From positions 2,248,776-2,312,775 of the forward strand of contig KB904821.1 of NCBI GenBank assembly GCA_000380225.1: a stretch of 64,000 nucleotides of DNA, read 5' to 3'. A program made the position numbers and the translations under genes. Source of the stretch: a filamentous cyanobacterium ESFC-1 (lineage in GTDB: Bacteria; Cyanobacteriota; Cyanobacteriia; Cyanobacteriales; Spirulinaceae). Of this stretch, positions 19,577 to 28,563 are shown piece by piece (position 1 is the first letter of the stretch; each line of letters begins with the position of its first letter). Below the pieces are notes generated by a model. It had not been told where the DNA came from. It saw nothing but the letters and a program-made list of their open reading frames with translations, and did no database searches.

Positions 19577-22096
19577 TTAGGGGTTGAGAGGGGGTAATTG
19601 GACTTCTAACAACACACTGCGACCGAGCCAAGCGGCAGCAGTTTTAGTAACATCGGAAGGCATTCCGACTTGGCCGACAGCACTCAAACGTTCGGGATTA
19701 ATGCCTTGTTGGACTAAAGCGTTTTTTACCGCTTCTGCCCGTTTTTGTGCTAAGTCTAAAGAGCCGTTGGGTTCACTGGTTGGACTGTAGCCAATGAGTT
19801 TTAACTTAATATTAGGATGTTGCTGTAACTGTCGTCGAATTAAAGGAATTTTACTGGATAAATCCATCGGTTGTAACTGGGCTGAACCAATCCCGAAATA
19901 AAGCCGTAAGTCCAAGCCCGCAATTTCGACCTTGACCGTGTTTGTAATTTTACCAACGCCGGGAATATCATTAAAGGCTTGAGTCACCGCGATCGCGTCC
20001 TCTAAACGTTCAATCGTCCCCGCGATCGCCACAACTCCCGGTTGTAGCTGTTTATCTTCATCAAAACGCGGCTTAAACTCGGCGCTAATCTCAACCCCCG
20101 GTCGCTCGCTCACCAGTTGCAGAATACGCTGGACTTCGGCTTCAGTTTGTGCCGGGTCGGGGGGCAGATTCACCGCTACAATTTGATTATCGAGGGTGCG
20201 ATGATCTTGGAAGGCTTCGGTAAACATGGCCGCGCGATCGCGCAACTGTTCGTTGGGGACGCGACCTGTGAGAATCAGCTTTTCCCCGGTGACTTCCGCA
20301 TCCAGATTATACACCGACAGATCCGCAGAATCATACCAGGCTCTCTCGATGGCGGTTTCGATTTGATGATTGAAACGTTGGTTTTGGGCAAAAATAATCC
20401 CAGGGACGGCAATAATGCCTAAAATCACCGTTATTAACCCTGTCAGCGCCCAGGGAAAGCCTTGATAGGGCTTAGGTTTATTTGAAAAGTCTTCGAGTAA
20501 ATCTTGAATGCGCGATCGCACCGTGGGGGGGACGGTATCAGGATCGCCATCATAATTTTCAATCACATCCCCATGTTTCTGAATCAACCAAGACAGGGTT
20601 TCGCGAATCTGGCGTAAAAACGTCCGAGGGGGGTCTCCTTGCAAAATGACCGCCAAATAACAAAATCCTGCCACTTCTAGCAAAATTTTAGAATCGCCAT
20701 ACTCAATTTCGTTTAACTCAGAATTAGAACCCGTATCTCCGCCATCCATACAATCCTTGACAAAGCTGCGAATCGCCGTCAGCATCCCTGCAATCATATC
20801 CGGTTCGAGTTTTAAGGTATCCAAGCGTTGCACGTCCGTAATGGTCAACCCCGAAGCCTTGTGAACCAAAAACACCGCTTGCACGCGACAGGGTAAGGCT
20901 TCTTGTAAAATTAACTCTGCCGTCGAAACTCCCCGACTCGCTGCTACCACCTGCCGCTTAATGCCCTGAATGCTCAGGGTATTGGTAACTTTATCATTAA
21001 TTTCTTGGAGGGCTTCCCCCAGATACCGACTCACCGTTGAGCCGACAATGGGATACAGTGCATCCACCATCACATCGCGCTCTGACTCCATTTGCTGCTT
21101 GATTGCCCGTCCCATCGCGGGTGCTAACGCCGAGATCACCGTGTCGCGGTCGTGGTGCAGTTGGGCTGCGATCGCCCCTCCCATCATCGGTGAAATGGCT
21201 TGAATAATCGTTTCCGGGTCTTCGCGAATTTGCTGGGAAATGGCATCGGGGATGACATTGGCCAGGGCTTGACTCATGGCGATTTTATCTTCTTGAGAGC
21301 GCTCCAAAATCAGGCGATCGACAATGGGAAATAAAGCGTGAGCCATTTCTTCTTTCGAGTCCCGTACTTTGCGGTCGAGCAGTTCTACAATGATGGGGAC
21401 GAGCAGGGACATCAACGCATCTGGATCGAATAGTTGCTGCTCGATTTGCTGAACTTTGCCTTCTAGGTTGCTCATATCCGGCCCGAATAACAGCATTTGG
21501 AGTTGCTGTAGGGCTTGTTCTTCAGTATTTTGGGGTTGGGTGTCAGTCGGGACGATTTGGGAGTCCGCGATCGCGATTTTTTCGCCGTTGTCTAACTCAT
21601 TGAAGTCGAGGGGGGAGAAGTCGCGATCGGTTTTAAGATTGTTTGGGATAGGGGAAGACTCGCGATCGGTTTTAAGATTGTTTGGGATAGGGGAAGACTC
21701 GCGATCGCTTTCAGGATTGTTTGGGATAGGGGAAGACTCGCGATCGCTTTCGGGATTGTTTAGGGTAGAAGAAAACTCGCGATCGCTTTCGGGATTGTTT
21801 AGGGTAGGGGAAGACTCGCGATCGCTTTCAGGATTGTTTAGGGTAGAAGAAAACTCGCGATCGCTTTCGGGATTGTTTAGGGTAGGGGAATTGCTCTCGC
21901 TGTCAGCAACCTTCATATCTGCTGGAGGGGACATATCCTCATGGCGATCGAGTTCATCGAGTAACTGGGTTTGAATATTATCAACCAGGGGGCGTTTTAT
22001 AGTTTCTGAAGGGGCTTGAGAAGCAGTTTCCTCTCCTAACAGTAACTTTCGCAACAACTCCAAGTCTCTCGCAACTTCTGGAGAATAATCTTGCAT
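19577..22096 (-). CDS. OmpA/BON membrane protein with cytosolic Roadblock-like region and 13-residue repeats
   Basis: An 839-residue protein starting at ATG 22096 (GGAGG at 5 bases; an upstream in-frame ATG at 22135 is weaker). Order: helical N-terminus; seven imperfect 13-residue repeats of SPTLNNPESDRES type (about 70-161); amphipathic heptad-like units (LFPIVDRLI, ISPMMGGAIAAQL, LAPAMGRAIKQQM; about 220-360); an alpha/beta region resembling Roadblock/LC7 folds (about 375-520, AVFLVHKASGLTI ... MLTAIRSFVKDCM ... CYLAVILQG); one membrane helix (about 550-570); one or two BON-like domains (about 579-725); and a C-terminal OmpA peptidoglycan-binding-like domain (about 730-835). The N-terminal two thirds are predicted cytosolic and the C-terminus periplasmic. 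It heads the operon with the small GTPase and the diguanylate cyclase. Confidence 0.82.
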   Translation of the reverse strand: MQDYSPEVARDLELLRKLLLGEETASQAPSETIKRPLVDNIQTQLLDELDRHEDMSPPADMKVADSESNSPTLNNPESDREFSSTLNNPESDRESSPTLNNPESDREFSSTLNNPESDRESSPIPNNPESDRESSPIPNNLKTDRESSPIPNNLKTDRDFSPLDFNELDNGEKIAIADSQIVPTDTQPQNTEEQALQQLQMLLFGPDMSNLEGKVQQIEQQLFDPDALMSLLVPIIVELLDRKVRDSKEEMAHALFPIVDRLILERSQEDKIAMSQALANVIPDAISQQIREDPETIIQAISPMMGGAIAAQLHHDRDTVISALAPAMGRAIKQQMESERDVMVDALYPIVGSTVSRYLGEALQEINDKVTNTLSIQGIKRQVVAASRGVSTAELILQEALPCRVQAVFLVHKASGLTITDVQRLDTLKLEPDMIAGMLTAIRSFVKDCMDGGDTGSNSELNEIEYGDSKILLEVAGFCYLAVILQGDPPRTFLRQIRETLSWLIQKHGDVIENYDGDPDTVPPTVRSRIQDLLEDFSNKPKPYQGFPWALTGLITVILGIIAVPGIIFAQNQRFNHQIETAIERAWYDSADLSVYNLDAEVTGEKLILTGRVPNEQLRDRAAMFTEAFQDHRTLDNQIVAVNLPPDPAQTEAEVQRILQLVSERPGVEISAEFKPRFDEDKQLQPGVVAIAGTIERLEDAIAVTQAFNDIPGVGKITNTVKVEIAGLDLRLYFGIGSAQLQPMDLSSKIPLIRRQLQQHPNIKLKLIGYSPTSEPNGSLDLAQKRAEAVKNALVQQGINPERLSAVGQVGMPSDVTKTAAAWLGRSVLLEVQLPPLNP
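21612..21890 (-). repeat. In-frame 39-bp minisatellite carrying HIP1 sites
   Basis: About seven tandem copies of a 39-base unit lie inside the OmpA-like gene, each containing CGCGATCG or the full HIP1 GCGATCGC within the codons for SDRES/SDREF. Units alternate between two variants (SPTLNNPESDREF and SSTLNNPESDRES) at the 5' side of the gene and diverge (SPIPNNLKTDRES) toward the 3' side. The alternation suggests duplication of a 78-base double unit. Confidence 0.9.
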
Positions 22097-22318
22097 CGTA
22101 TCCTCCGAGTTGTTTGGGGAAGAAGAAAAAGGCATAATTAACGGTTGTCCCCCTAATTTCAGAATATTTTTTCAGCAACTTTAACTACTTAAGATCATAT
22201 CACTGGCAACTCTCATGCCGATGTTTGAGGTCATGGGTTAACCCCTGAGAGAGGAACACCAACTCGATCGCGAACATCCCAACCCTTCAATAATTTCTGT
22301 GACTGACAACAAATCACT

Positions 22319-22785
22319 ATGGCCATTGAAATCGAACGCAAATTCCTGGTTAAACATGACGGTTGGCGCAATCTCAGTCCCGGAGTAGCGTATCGTCAAG
22401 GCTATTTATGTACCGAAGCTGAACGTACCGTCAGAGTCCGAATTGCGGGCGATCGCGCCTTCTTTACCGTCAAAGGCAAACCACCGGATCGTCCCGTCTC
22501 GAATACGAATATCCCATCCCCATCCAAGATGCCGCAGAAATGTTAGACCGTCTTTGTCATCGTCCCTTGATTGAAAAAACTCGCTATCGCATCACGTTGG
22601 GGGATTTAGTCTGGGAAGTAGACGAGTTTCACGGGGAAAATCAAGGTTTGATTATGGCTGAAGTGGAGTTAAGCAGCGAAGACCAAGCGATCGCACTCCC
22701 CGATTGGATCGGCCTGGAAGTGTCGCAAGATGACCGTTACTACAATTCTTATCTATCTCGTCATCCTTATCGAAGTTGGCAATAG
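22319..22785 (+). pseudogene. CYTH domain protein split by a one-base deletion
   Basis: Two overlapping frames together make one normal CYTH (triphosphate tunnel metalloenzyme) protein of about 155 residues. The first part has the signature EIERKFLV and continues to FTVKGK. Adding one A to the short A-run at 22478-22480 restores a frame reading TTGSSRLEYEYPIPIQDAAE into LDRLCHRPLIEKTRYRI, the usual CYTH continuation. The second half contains VWEVDEFHG and AEVELSSED, which carry acidic metal ligands. CYTH proteins in cyanobacteria are mostly tripolyphosphatases; adenylate cyclase activity is not typical. Either the gene is broken or the assembly lost a homopolymer base. Confidence 0.85.
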
Positions 22786-22788
22786 TTT

Positions 22789-22835
22789 TGGTTGTTGGTT
22801 ATTGGTTATTGGTTATTGGTTATTGGTTATTGGTC
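22789..22835. repeat. Tandem heptanucleotide repeat (TTGGTTA)n
   Basis: About six copies of TTGGTTA or TATTGGT, the short tandemly repeated repetitive type common in filamentous cyanobacteria. It lies in the convergent spacer after the CYTH gene. Confidence 0.85.
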
Positions 22836-22849
22836 ACTAAAAAACTGAT

Positions 22850-22999
22850 GACTGTTGACTCTCCAAAAACTTAATTTTGATTTTTGAGGCTGAAACCCTT
22901 ATTTAGTATAGCTTTGAGCTATTTAGAGAGTCTGCCCTATAGACCAAAGTTTCTGATCTTCTTTCTGGGGGGCAACGCTCCTCTTAGGCGCTGTTAACT
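22850..22999 (-). repeat. 3'-adjacent dispersed repeat, copy A
   Basis: This 150-base sequence touches the 3' end of the tocopherol cyclase gene and matches the sequence touching the 3' end of hemH (44398-44581). Shared blocks include ACTCTCCA, ATAGAGTCTGCCC-type, AAGTTTCTGA and GGCTGTTAACTG or GCGCTGTTAACTG. Both copies have the same orientation relative to their gene. See the finding on this family. Confidence 0.7.
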
Positions 23000-23001
23000 G
23001 A

Positions 23002-24081
<1,080 letters not shown>

Positions 24082-24384
24082 TTAACCAAAATGATAGCGT
24101 TTTTTGACGTACTCATCGATTTTCCAGGTACAGGACATCCCGGCGGGAAATTGTACCAAGTCCCCTCCCCGAAAAGTCACGGGTTCGCCATTTTCTGGGG
24201 TGACGGTGACTGTTCCGGTGATGAGGTAGCAGGTTTCGGGCTGATCGTAAGTCCAAGGAAACTCGGACATATCTCGTTCCCAGATTGGCCAATTTCTGGC
24301 TCCGACGGCTTCGAGGCGATCGTTACTCGGTTGACGCTCAATTTGAATAGTTTGTTGTTGAAGGTTTTGAGCCGTCATGGTCAT
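24082..24384 (-). CDS. Small cupin-domain protein (cupin_3/DUF861 type)
   Basis: A 100-residue single cupin barrel. The segment GARNWPIWERDMSEFPWTYDQPETCYLITGTVTVTP holds the first cupin motif in the divergent cupin_3 form, and FRGGDLVQFPAGMSCTWKI the second. Such stand-alone cupins (EutQ/ureidoglycine-aminohydrolase-like fold) often lack full metal ligands, and the substrate is unknown. AGGAGG lies about 9 bases before the ATG. It is the first gene of a two-gene unit with tocopherol cyclase, but I know of no established functional link between them. Confidence 0.82.
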   Translation of the reverse strand: MTMTAQNLQQQTIQIERQPSNDRLEAVGARNWPIWERDMSEFPWTYDQPETCYLITGTVTVTPENGEPVTFRGGDLVQFPAGMSCTWKIDEYVKKRYHFG

Positions 24385-24674
24385 AGGGTTGTGTCCTCCT
24401 ATCTAGACTACAGGTGTTGAAAACTTATACAGTTTTTCGGCTCAGGGGAACTGAGCTTTACATTACTTTAAGGCGGGTTGCATTTATATTGCAGGGATGC
24501 CCTCACAAAAGTCAAGGGGAGAAGACGTTTTTGAGGGAGCGATCGCTGAAGACCGTTATAAATCGAACCGATCGTATCCGGGTTGCATAGATGCAATTAC
24601 GCTGATTTTAAGGCTTTTATACTCAAAAATAAGGCTTAAAGCCGATGATTGATTTGATTAACTTTTTTTCTTAA

Positions 24675-24705
24675 AATAGCCCCGGATTAGAGTCCAAGGG
24701 CTATT
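24675..24705 (-). terminator. Rho-independent terminator of the lipoprotein gene
   Basis: Read on the minus strand, AATAGCCC pairs with GGGCTATT, with an inner GGA/TCC pair, followed by TTTAAG. It starts 15 bases after the stop of the lipoprotein gene. Confidence 0.75.
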
Positions 24706-24719
24706 GATTCGCCAAGGGT

Positions 24720-25193
24720 TTATTCAGTTACCGCGACTAACATAGTGGATTCGGCAATTACCACGGGTTCGCCTTCATATTCGGCTTCGATTTGTTCGCG
24801 GATATCGGCATCCCAGGTGAGGTCATATTCGCGCTCAAGGTCGGCAATGACTAAGGGACGCACTTCACCAATAACGCGCACTTCTTGGTCGTCTTCGATG
24901 GGTTCTGTGGCGGCGACATCAATCACCAGTACAGAGTCGTCATCCACGAGTCCGCGTTCTTCTTCTAGGCGAAAGGCATTAGGACCGATGATTTCTTCGA
25001 CTTCTCCCATGAGTTCGACTTGTTCACCAACCACGGTACCGGGTTCTTCGGCTACGTCTTCGACATCAGTTCCTGGATTTTCAGGATACATGGCTTCGTC
25101 TTGATTACAAGCCCCTAAACCCAGAGTCAGGGTTGCGGTGGCGATCGCGAAAATACTTGTAGTTTTAACGGACTTTTTCAATCTATTAAACAT
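24720..25193 (-). CDS. Acidic lipoprotein with OB-fold-like repeats, unknown function
   Basis: A 157-residue protein with a lipoprotein signal: KKSVK basic start, hydrophobic FAIATATLTLGLGAC with the lipobox ending LGAC. The mature part is very acidic. It contains two related beta-rich segments (VELMGEVEEIIGPNAFRL and VRVIGEVRPLVIADLE), each like the start of a small OB-fold domain, plus a terminal VVIAESTMLVA strand. It is predicted to be anchored in the outer or plasma membrane facing the periplasm. ATG 25193 (GGAGG at 8 bases) is preferred over ATG 25208, which has no ribosome binding site and starts within it. The family is not named with certainty. Confidence 0.8.
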   Translation of the reverse strand: MFNRLKKSVKTTSIFAIATATLTLGLGACNQDEAMYPENPGTDVEDVAEEPGTVVGEQVELMGEVEEIIGPNAFRLEEERGLVDDDSVLVIDVAATEPIEDDQEVRVIGEVRPLVIADLEREYDLTWDADIREQIEAEYEGEPVVIAESTMLVAVTE

Positions 25194-25441
25194 AAATAAA
25201 TCCTCCAAATGACAAATTTTTAAGTATGTTGTTATTCTGTTGAAACACTGCTTTTCACAGAGTTTATGAATAGGTAAAATATCTAGTTATCTTAACTGTA
25301 GTGAAAATTAGGATTTCAATCATCTCCCTAAAGAGATAATCTCCTACACCTTGGTTCCTCAGCTTATCAAACAGGCGGGTTAAATAGACAGCGTATCCCA
25401 ACCGGATTGAGAATCAAATCCGCCAAAATACTCACCCATCT

Positions 25442-25505
25442 AAAACCCCGGTGCGGGTTGACTTCCCACTGAAGCGCAGAAGCAAATCGGAAACCGGGAT
25501 TTTTG
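25442..25505. repeat. AACCCCGG-type hairpin repeat
   Basis: AAAACCCCGGT and AACCGGGATTTTT arms flank about 40 bases. It belongs to a family also at 36030-36090, 36391-36421, 52551-52611, 54265-54334 and 61604-61634, always between genes and usually just after a stop codon. Here it lies beyond the 3' end of the GT61 gene and may act as its terminator. No gene is seen in 25194-25544. Confidence 0.6.
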
Positions 25506-25544
25506 ATCCTGGTTAAATTAAGCGCATTTGATCTTCAAGCGGGA

Positions 25545-26780
25545 TTATAAACCAACCATCTCGATCGTATTTTTAAGTTTGTCTAAATTGACCTCAATAT
25601 TATCCCCGACAATATGGGGGTCAATCCCTTCTGGTGGTTGTTTTCCTTCTCCCAGCAAGTAATAGTAATCTAAATCCAATTCCTGACAAAGAGAGTAGTA
25701 ACAAACATTGACATAATTGGGGGAATAAATCTCAATAACTTTGGTTCCCGGCGCACAAAAAACCAAGTTTGTTAAACCGGCACCATGAGGAGCAATAATA
25801 ATTTTAGCTTGATTAAAAATTGTCGCTTGTTCTTCAATGCTTAACCCCTCTAGTTCAACCGTTTTAAACCCTAAGCTTTCCAGAATTTCCCATACTTTGT
25901 CTTCATTGAGAACTCTGCGATAGCGGGCTGTTTTACGACTCAAATAAAGTCGTTCAATAGATTGAGAGTTGTTTGGGGCTTCCCTTAAAAACCCCTGCCG
26001 AAGAAACTGACAAACCCATTGAGGAGGATTTCCCGGTAAACTGGGTAAAGAAGGCACGAACAATTCTTCGGCTTTAATATGACGATAACGGGTACTTTCG
26101 ATAATCTTCTCAGCCGGAATGCCTAAACTTTTTAAACTCTTTTCTTGAAACCCACTTTGAATACTGTTGACGACAAAATAATCAATCGTTTCTAAGTTGA
26201 CTCCCCCCGATTGTAATAATTCTAATTTGGGTAAGAGATCAAACATCCAATGAAAATAAATCTCCCCCTTAGTACTGGTTAAACTAGCGACTTTTCCCTT
26301 AAGAAAATGAACGGGAGGTAACTTCCACTTTTCAAAAATTAAATTGTCTTGAATCCCTTTGCCAAATTCTAGAGACAAATCTCCTAAAATGCGATCGTCT
26401 GGAGTAACAACTACACTATTTCTGACGCTTTTGCCACCATTGACCCACAATCTCCCGAAAGGAATAACCGCTAAAAAAGCTGAGGGGATTTCGCGGGCAT
26501 ATTCTTGGGTAAATTTCCAGTGAATTTGGGGTTCGATCGTCTCTGGTGGTTTTCGTCTTAAAACTCTTTGAGGATAAATCTCTTGATAATGTCGTCCCTC
26601 TTGTCTCGATAAATTAAGCCAATCTAATACTGTGTTATGGTATCCTTTGGGTGGTCCAAAAACTTCAGAAGAAAAAGGTAAAGCCCGCACTGGTTTTAAC
26701 ACCCATTGATTTACTTTACGCACCGTATTTTTTACAAAAAACCAGTAGGGTCTTAAAGCAGATTTAATGACTCTTTTCAT
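25545..26780 (-). CDS. Glycosyltransferase family 61 protein (DUF563)
   Basis: A 411-residue GT61-type glycosyltransferase. Conserved features are the IYFHWMFDLLPKLELL segment, ERLYLSRKTARYRRVLNE, the LSIEEQATIFNQAKIIIAPHGAGLTNLVF region and the VIEIYSPNY strand near the C-terminus. GT61 enzymes transfer xylose, arabinose or GlcNAc in plants and animals; bacterial members act in cell-surface polysaccharide assembly, with unknown sugars. No membrane anchor is evident. An upstream GTG (26813) extends the frame by 11 residues, but ATG 26780 (MKRVIKSAL) is preferred. No other polysaccharide gene adjoins it; a GT2 gene lies at 58.8 kb. Confidence 0.85.
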   Translation of the reverse strand: MKRVIKSALRPYWFFVKNTVRKVNQWVLKPVRALPFSSEVFGPPKGYHNTVLDWLNLSRQEGRHYQEIYPQRVLRRKPPETIEPQIHWKFTQEYAREIPSAFLAVIPFGRLWVNGGKSVRNSVVVTPDDRILGDLSLEFGKGIQDNLIFEKWKLPPVHFLKGKVASLTSTKGEIYFHWMFDLLPKLELLQSGGVNLETIDYFVVNSIQSGFQEKSLKSLGIPAEKIIESTRYRHIKAEELFVPSLPSLPGNPPQWVCQFLRQGFLREAPNNSQSIERLYLSRKTARYRRVLNEDKVWEILESLGFKTVELEGLSIEEQATIFNQAKIIIAPHGAGLTNLVFCAPGTKVIEIYSPNYVNVCYYSLCQELDLDYYYLLGEGKQPPEGIDPHIVGDNIEVNLDKLKNTIEMVGL

Positions 26781-27297
26781 AGGGCGACATTCACTCAAAC
26801 TTGATCGGTTCACTTTTATCTTAAATTAAATAGCTTCACCCGACATTGAGATAAGTTAAACCACTGATTTTGTTACAAAATTATATAATCTGGTGGCTTG
26901 TTAAAAGGCACAACAGCAAAAACCCGCGTTTTTGACCGCGCCATCTAATTTCATGGGGTGACACCTACTCGTTATACTTTAACCCTTTTTTCTAGTTAAC
27001 ACTATACATGATTGATTGACTGATGTCAGGGTCTACGAAGTGTCAGAAGTTTTGATGCTATCAACCTGCTATTCAGAAATACCGTAATACCGTGTAAAAC
27101 CTGCCCTCAAATTTGGTAGCCCGTAATTCTCAAAAATTGGGTTTCGCCTTCACTGGGGTTACTTTTCAAGATTCGATCTCAATTGTTTGATTAATTTTCT
27201 GCGGCTAAGTCCCCTACCAAGCTTCTCAAAAACCCAAAATTATGCTGAATTATTATGTTGAGGGCTGTACCCGGAGAAAACTCGCTCAATCTACCCT
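26781..27297. other. 517-bp spacer without a supported gene
   Basis: AT-rich sequence between the GT61 start and the end of the truncated atpC. It should hold the GT61 promoter. In an Na+-ATPase operon, atpQ and atpR would be expected next to atpC on this side. I looked for them in all frames of the strand and saw no recognisable remnant. Confidence 0.5.
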
Positions 27298-27639
27298 CTA
27301 ACCACAAGCCCTAGGCAATAAACTCTGTTTCTGAGCGTTGGTTTCTTTGAATTCTGCTTCGACTGTGTGCTGGAGTCGCTTGATATCTCCACCAGATACG
27401 GCTTGGATTGTGGCGACTAAAACTTCTGAGCCAGATTTAAACATTAAGCCTTCGTTGATGGCCACAAACATGGGAGATTGAGATTCGATTTCAAAGGCTA
27501 AAATTCCCGGTACTAAAGCAGCAGCAAAGTCTGTGTGATTGGAGGATAAACAAAAGATGCCACTATTGGCTTCGGCGGTAATTTTAGTGACTTCTGTTTC
27601 GAGTAAAATTTCAGTCGGAAGTAAGATTTTGAGTTTCAT
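27298..27639 (-). pseudogene. atpC: Orphan, C-terminally degraded epsilon subunit of an N-type (Na+) F0F1 ATPase
   Basis: The first 90 or so residues match the epsilon subunit of the second, Na+-type ATPase found in some cyanobacteria: MKLKILLPTEILLE, ITAEANSGIFCLSSNHTDF, ALVPGILAF, EGLMFKSGSEVLVATIQAVSGGD. The segment after VEAEFKETNAQKQS loses the family pattern and ends SLLPRACG, where relatives continue with a helical RxxxARLE-type tail, so a frameshift or rearrangement is likely. The expected neighbours atpD (upstream) and atpQ/atpR/atpB (downstream) are absent. The remnant probably marks a lost operon. The housekeeping epsilon subunit lies elsewhere, as this copy is not of that type. 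Confidence 0.7.
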
Positions 27640-27923
27640 GGGTTTAACCTAAATGATGATGAAGAAATAACAAAACAAAATTTAGATCGCCACAGTTTGC
27701 TTCTTTTTTTGTTCTGAGCGAATTTCTGCAAAATAAAAAAATTGAAGAAGCTGTTTGGAGGTGGTCAGTTATCTTTCCACTCATCATTAAAGTTGGCGAT
27801 CGCTGTCCCCGGTTAGCAGATGTCAATGAATGAGCAGAACATCATGAGACTTGACCGTTGGAGGTAGAATACTGCGGAGTTTGCTGGAGTTAAGGGCAAA
27901 GCTGCCCTTAGTTTTAAGATATT

Positions 27924-28334
27924 TTAGTGGTCTTCGGCAGAGTCGGGGTCGAGTAACCACCTTTGGTCATCTCGGTTTTCGAGTTTTGCCTTCATTTGAA
28001 CGGCCTCGGAGTCTTTAAGTTCGACTCCCATATCTTCACCGAGATCGTCTACATTGTTTTGGGCTGGTGTGGGGGTTGTTCCCCCTACTGCTTCTTCCCC
28101 GACGACTTTGGCTTGATAAGCGTTGGCTTCGCGATCGCCTGCGGTGGGGGCAGTTCCGGCGGCTTGATGGCGATTTTCAGCTTCGATCTTTTTACCAATT
28201 CCCGTGTTGCGGTCGGTCATCCCGCGATCGTCTTGGGCCGGACGAATCGCATCTTCGCTGACGTTAGCGCCTTGCACAGAATGGGTAACGCGATTATTAA
28301 CGGAATTTTGAGGATTTTGAGTTTCTTTAGACAT
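27924..28334 (-). CDS. DUF6335 family protein, small and hydrophilic
   Basis: A 136-residue, strongly hydrophilic protein that looks partly disordered. Its second half carries the cyanobacterial DUF6335 pattern: EEAVGGTTPTPAQNNVDDLGEDMGVE, then EAVQMKAKLENRDDQRWLLDP and a SAEDH end. I recognise the pattern from cyanobacterial proteins only; the function is unknown. A ribosome binding site is weak. It lies 37 bases downstream of the NblA-like gene on the same strand, so the pair may be one transcript. Similar hydrophilic small proteins occur at 56131-57024. Confidence 0.75.
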   Translation of the reverse strand: MSKETQNPQNSVNNRVTHSVQGANVSEDAIRPAQDDRGMTDRNTGIGKKIEAENRHQAAGTAPTAGDREANAYQAKVVGEEAVGGTTPTPAQNNVDDLGEDMGVELKDSEAVQMKAKLENRDDQRWLLDPDSAEDH

Positions 28335-28371
28335 AAATTACTAAATATTTAATGTTTTAACTTTAACTTGA

Positions 28372-28563
28372 TTACGCGATCGCTTCTCGCATGAGTTGTT
28401 TAATAACGTTATCTTTTAACATTAATAAGCGAGAGGCTTGCAATAATAAATCTAGGGCTTCGTCACGATCCATAGTTTGAGCAGATTTTTCCATGAGTTG
28501 AATTTGAAATTTCTGTTCTAATGTTAATTCTGGATTGATTAAACCAAAGTCTTCTGTATTCAT
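28372..28563 (-). CDS. NblA/Ycf18-like small protein
   Basis: A 63-residue protein with the helix-turn-helix layout of NblA: ELTLEQKFQIQLMEKSAQTM, then DRDEALDLLLQASRLLMLKDNVIKQLM. NblA proteins act as adaptors that dock the Clp protease onto phycobilisomes during nitrogen or sulphur starvation. The central motif (LTLEQ-F, E, M-R-A, L, L-R-M---N, L-) is recognisable, but several consensus residues differ and the last two thirds are more Leu-rich than usual. It could therefore be a divergent paralogue with another target. It shares a strand with the DUF6335 gene. Confidence 0.65.
   Translation of the reverse strand: MNTEDFGLINPELTLEQKFQIQLMEKSAQTMDRDEALDLLLQASRLLMLKDNVIKQLMREAIA

Noticed and set aside
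21612-21890. Possible CRISPR array
   Set aside because: Direct tandem units with no unique spacers, lying inside a coding frame.
21456-21974. 172-codon antisense frame across the minisatellite
   Set aside because: It exists because the 39-base unit is open in several frames; the sense frame has domains on both sides.
26781-27297. Searched for atpQ/atpR remnants and tRNA-like folds
   Set aside because: No matching reading frame and no TPsiC-like segment with a paired acceptor stem was seen.
27644-27826. 60-codon frame upstream of the atpC remnant, checked as possible atpD end
   Set aside because: Its translation does not resemble the beta subunit C-terminus and has no other support.
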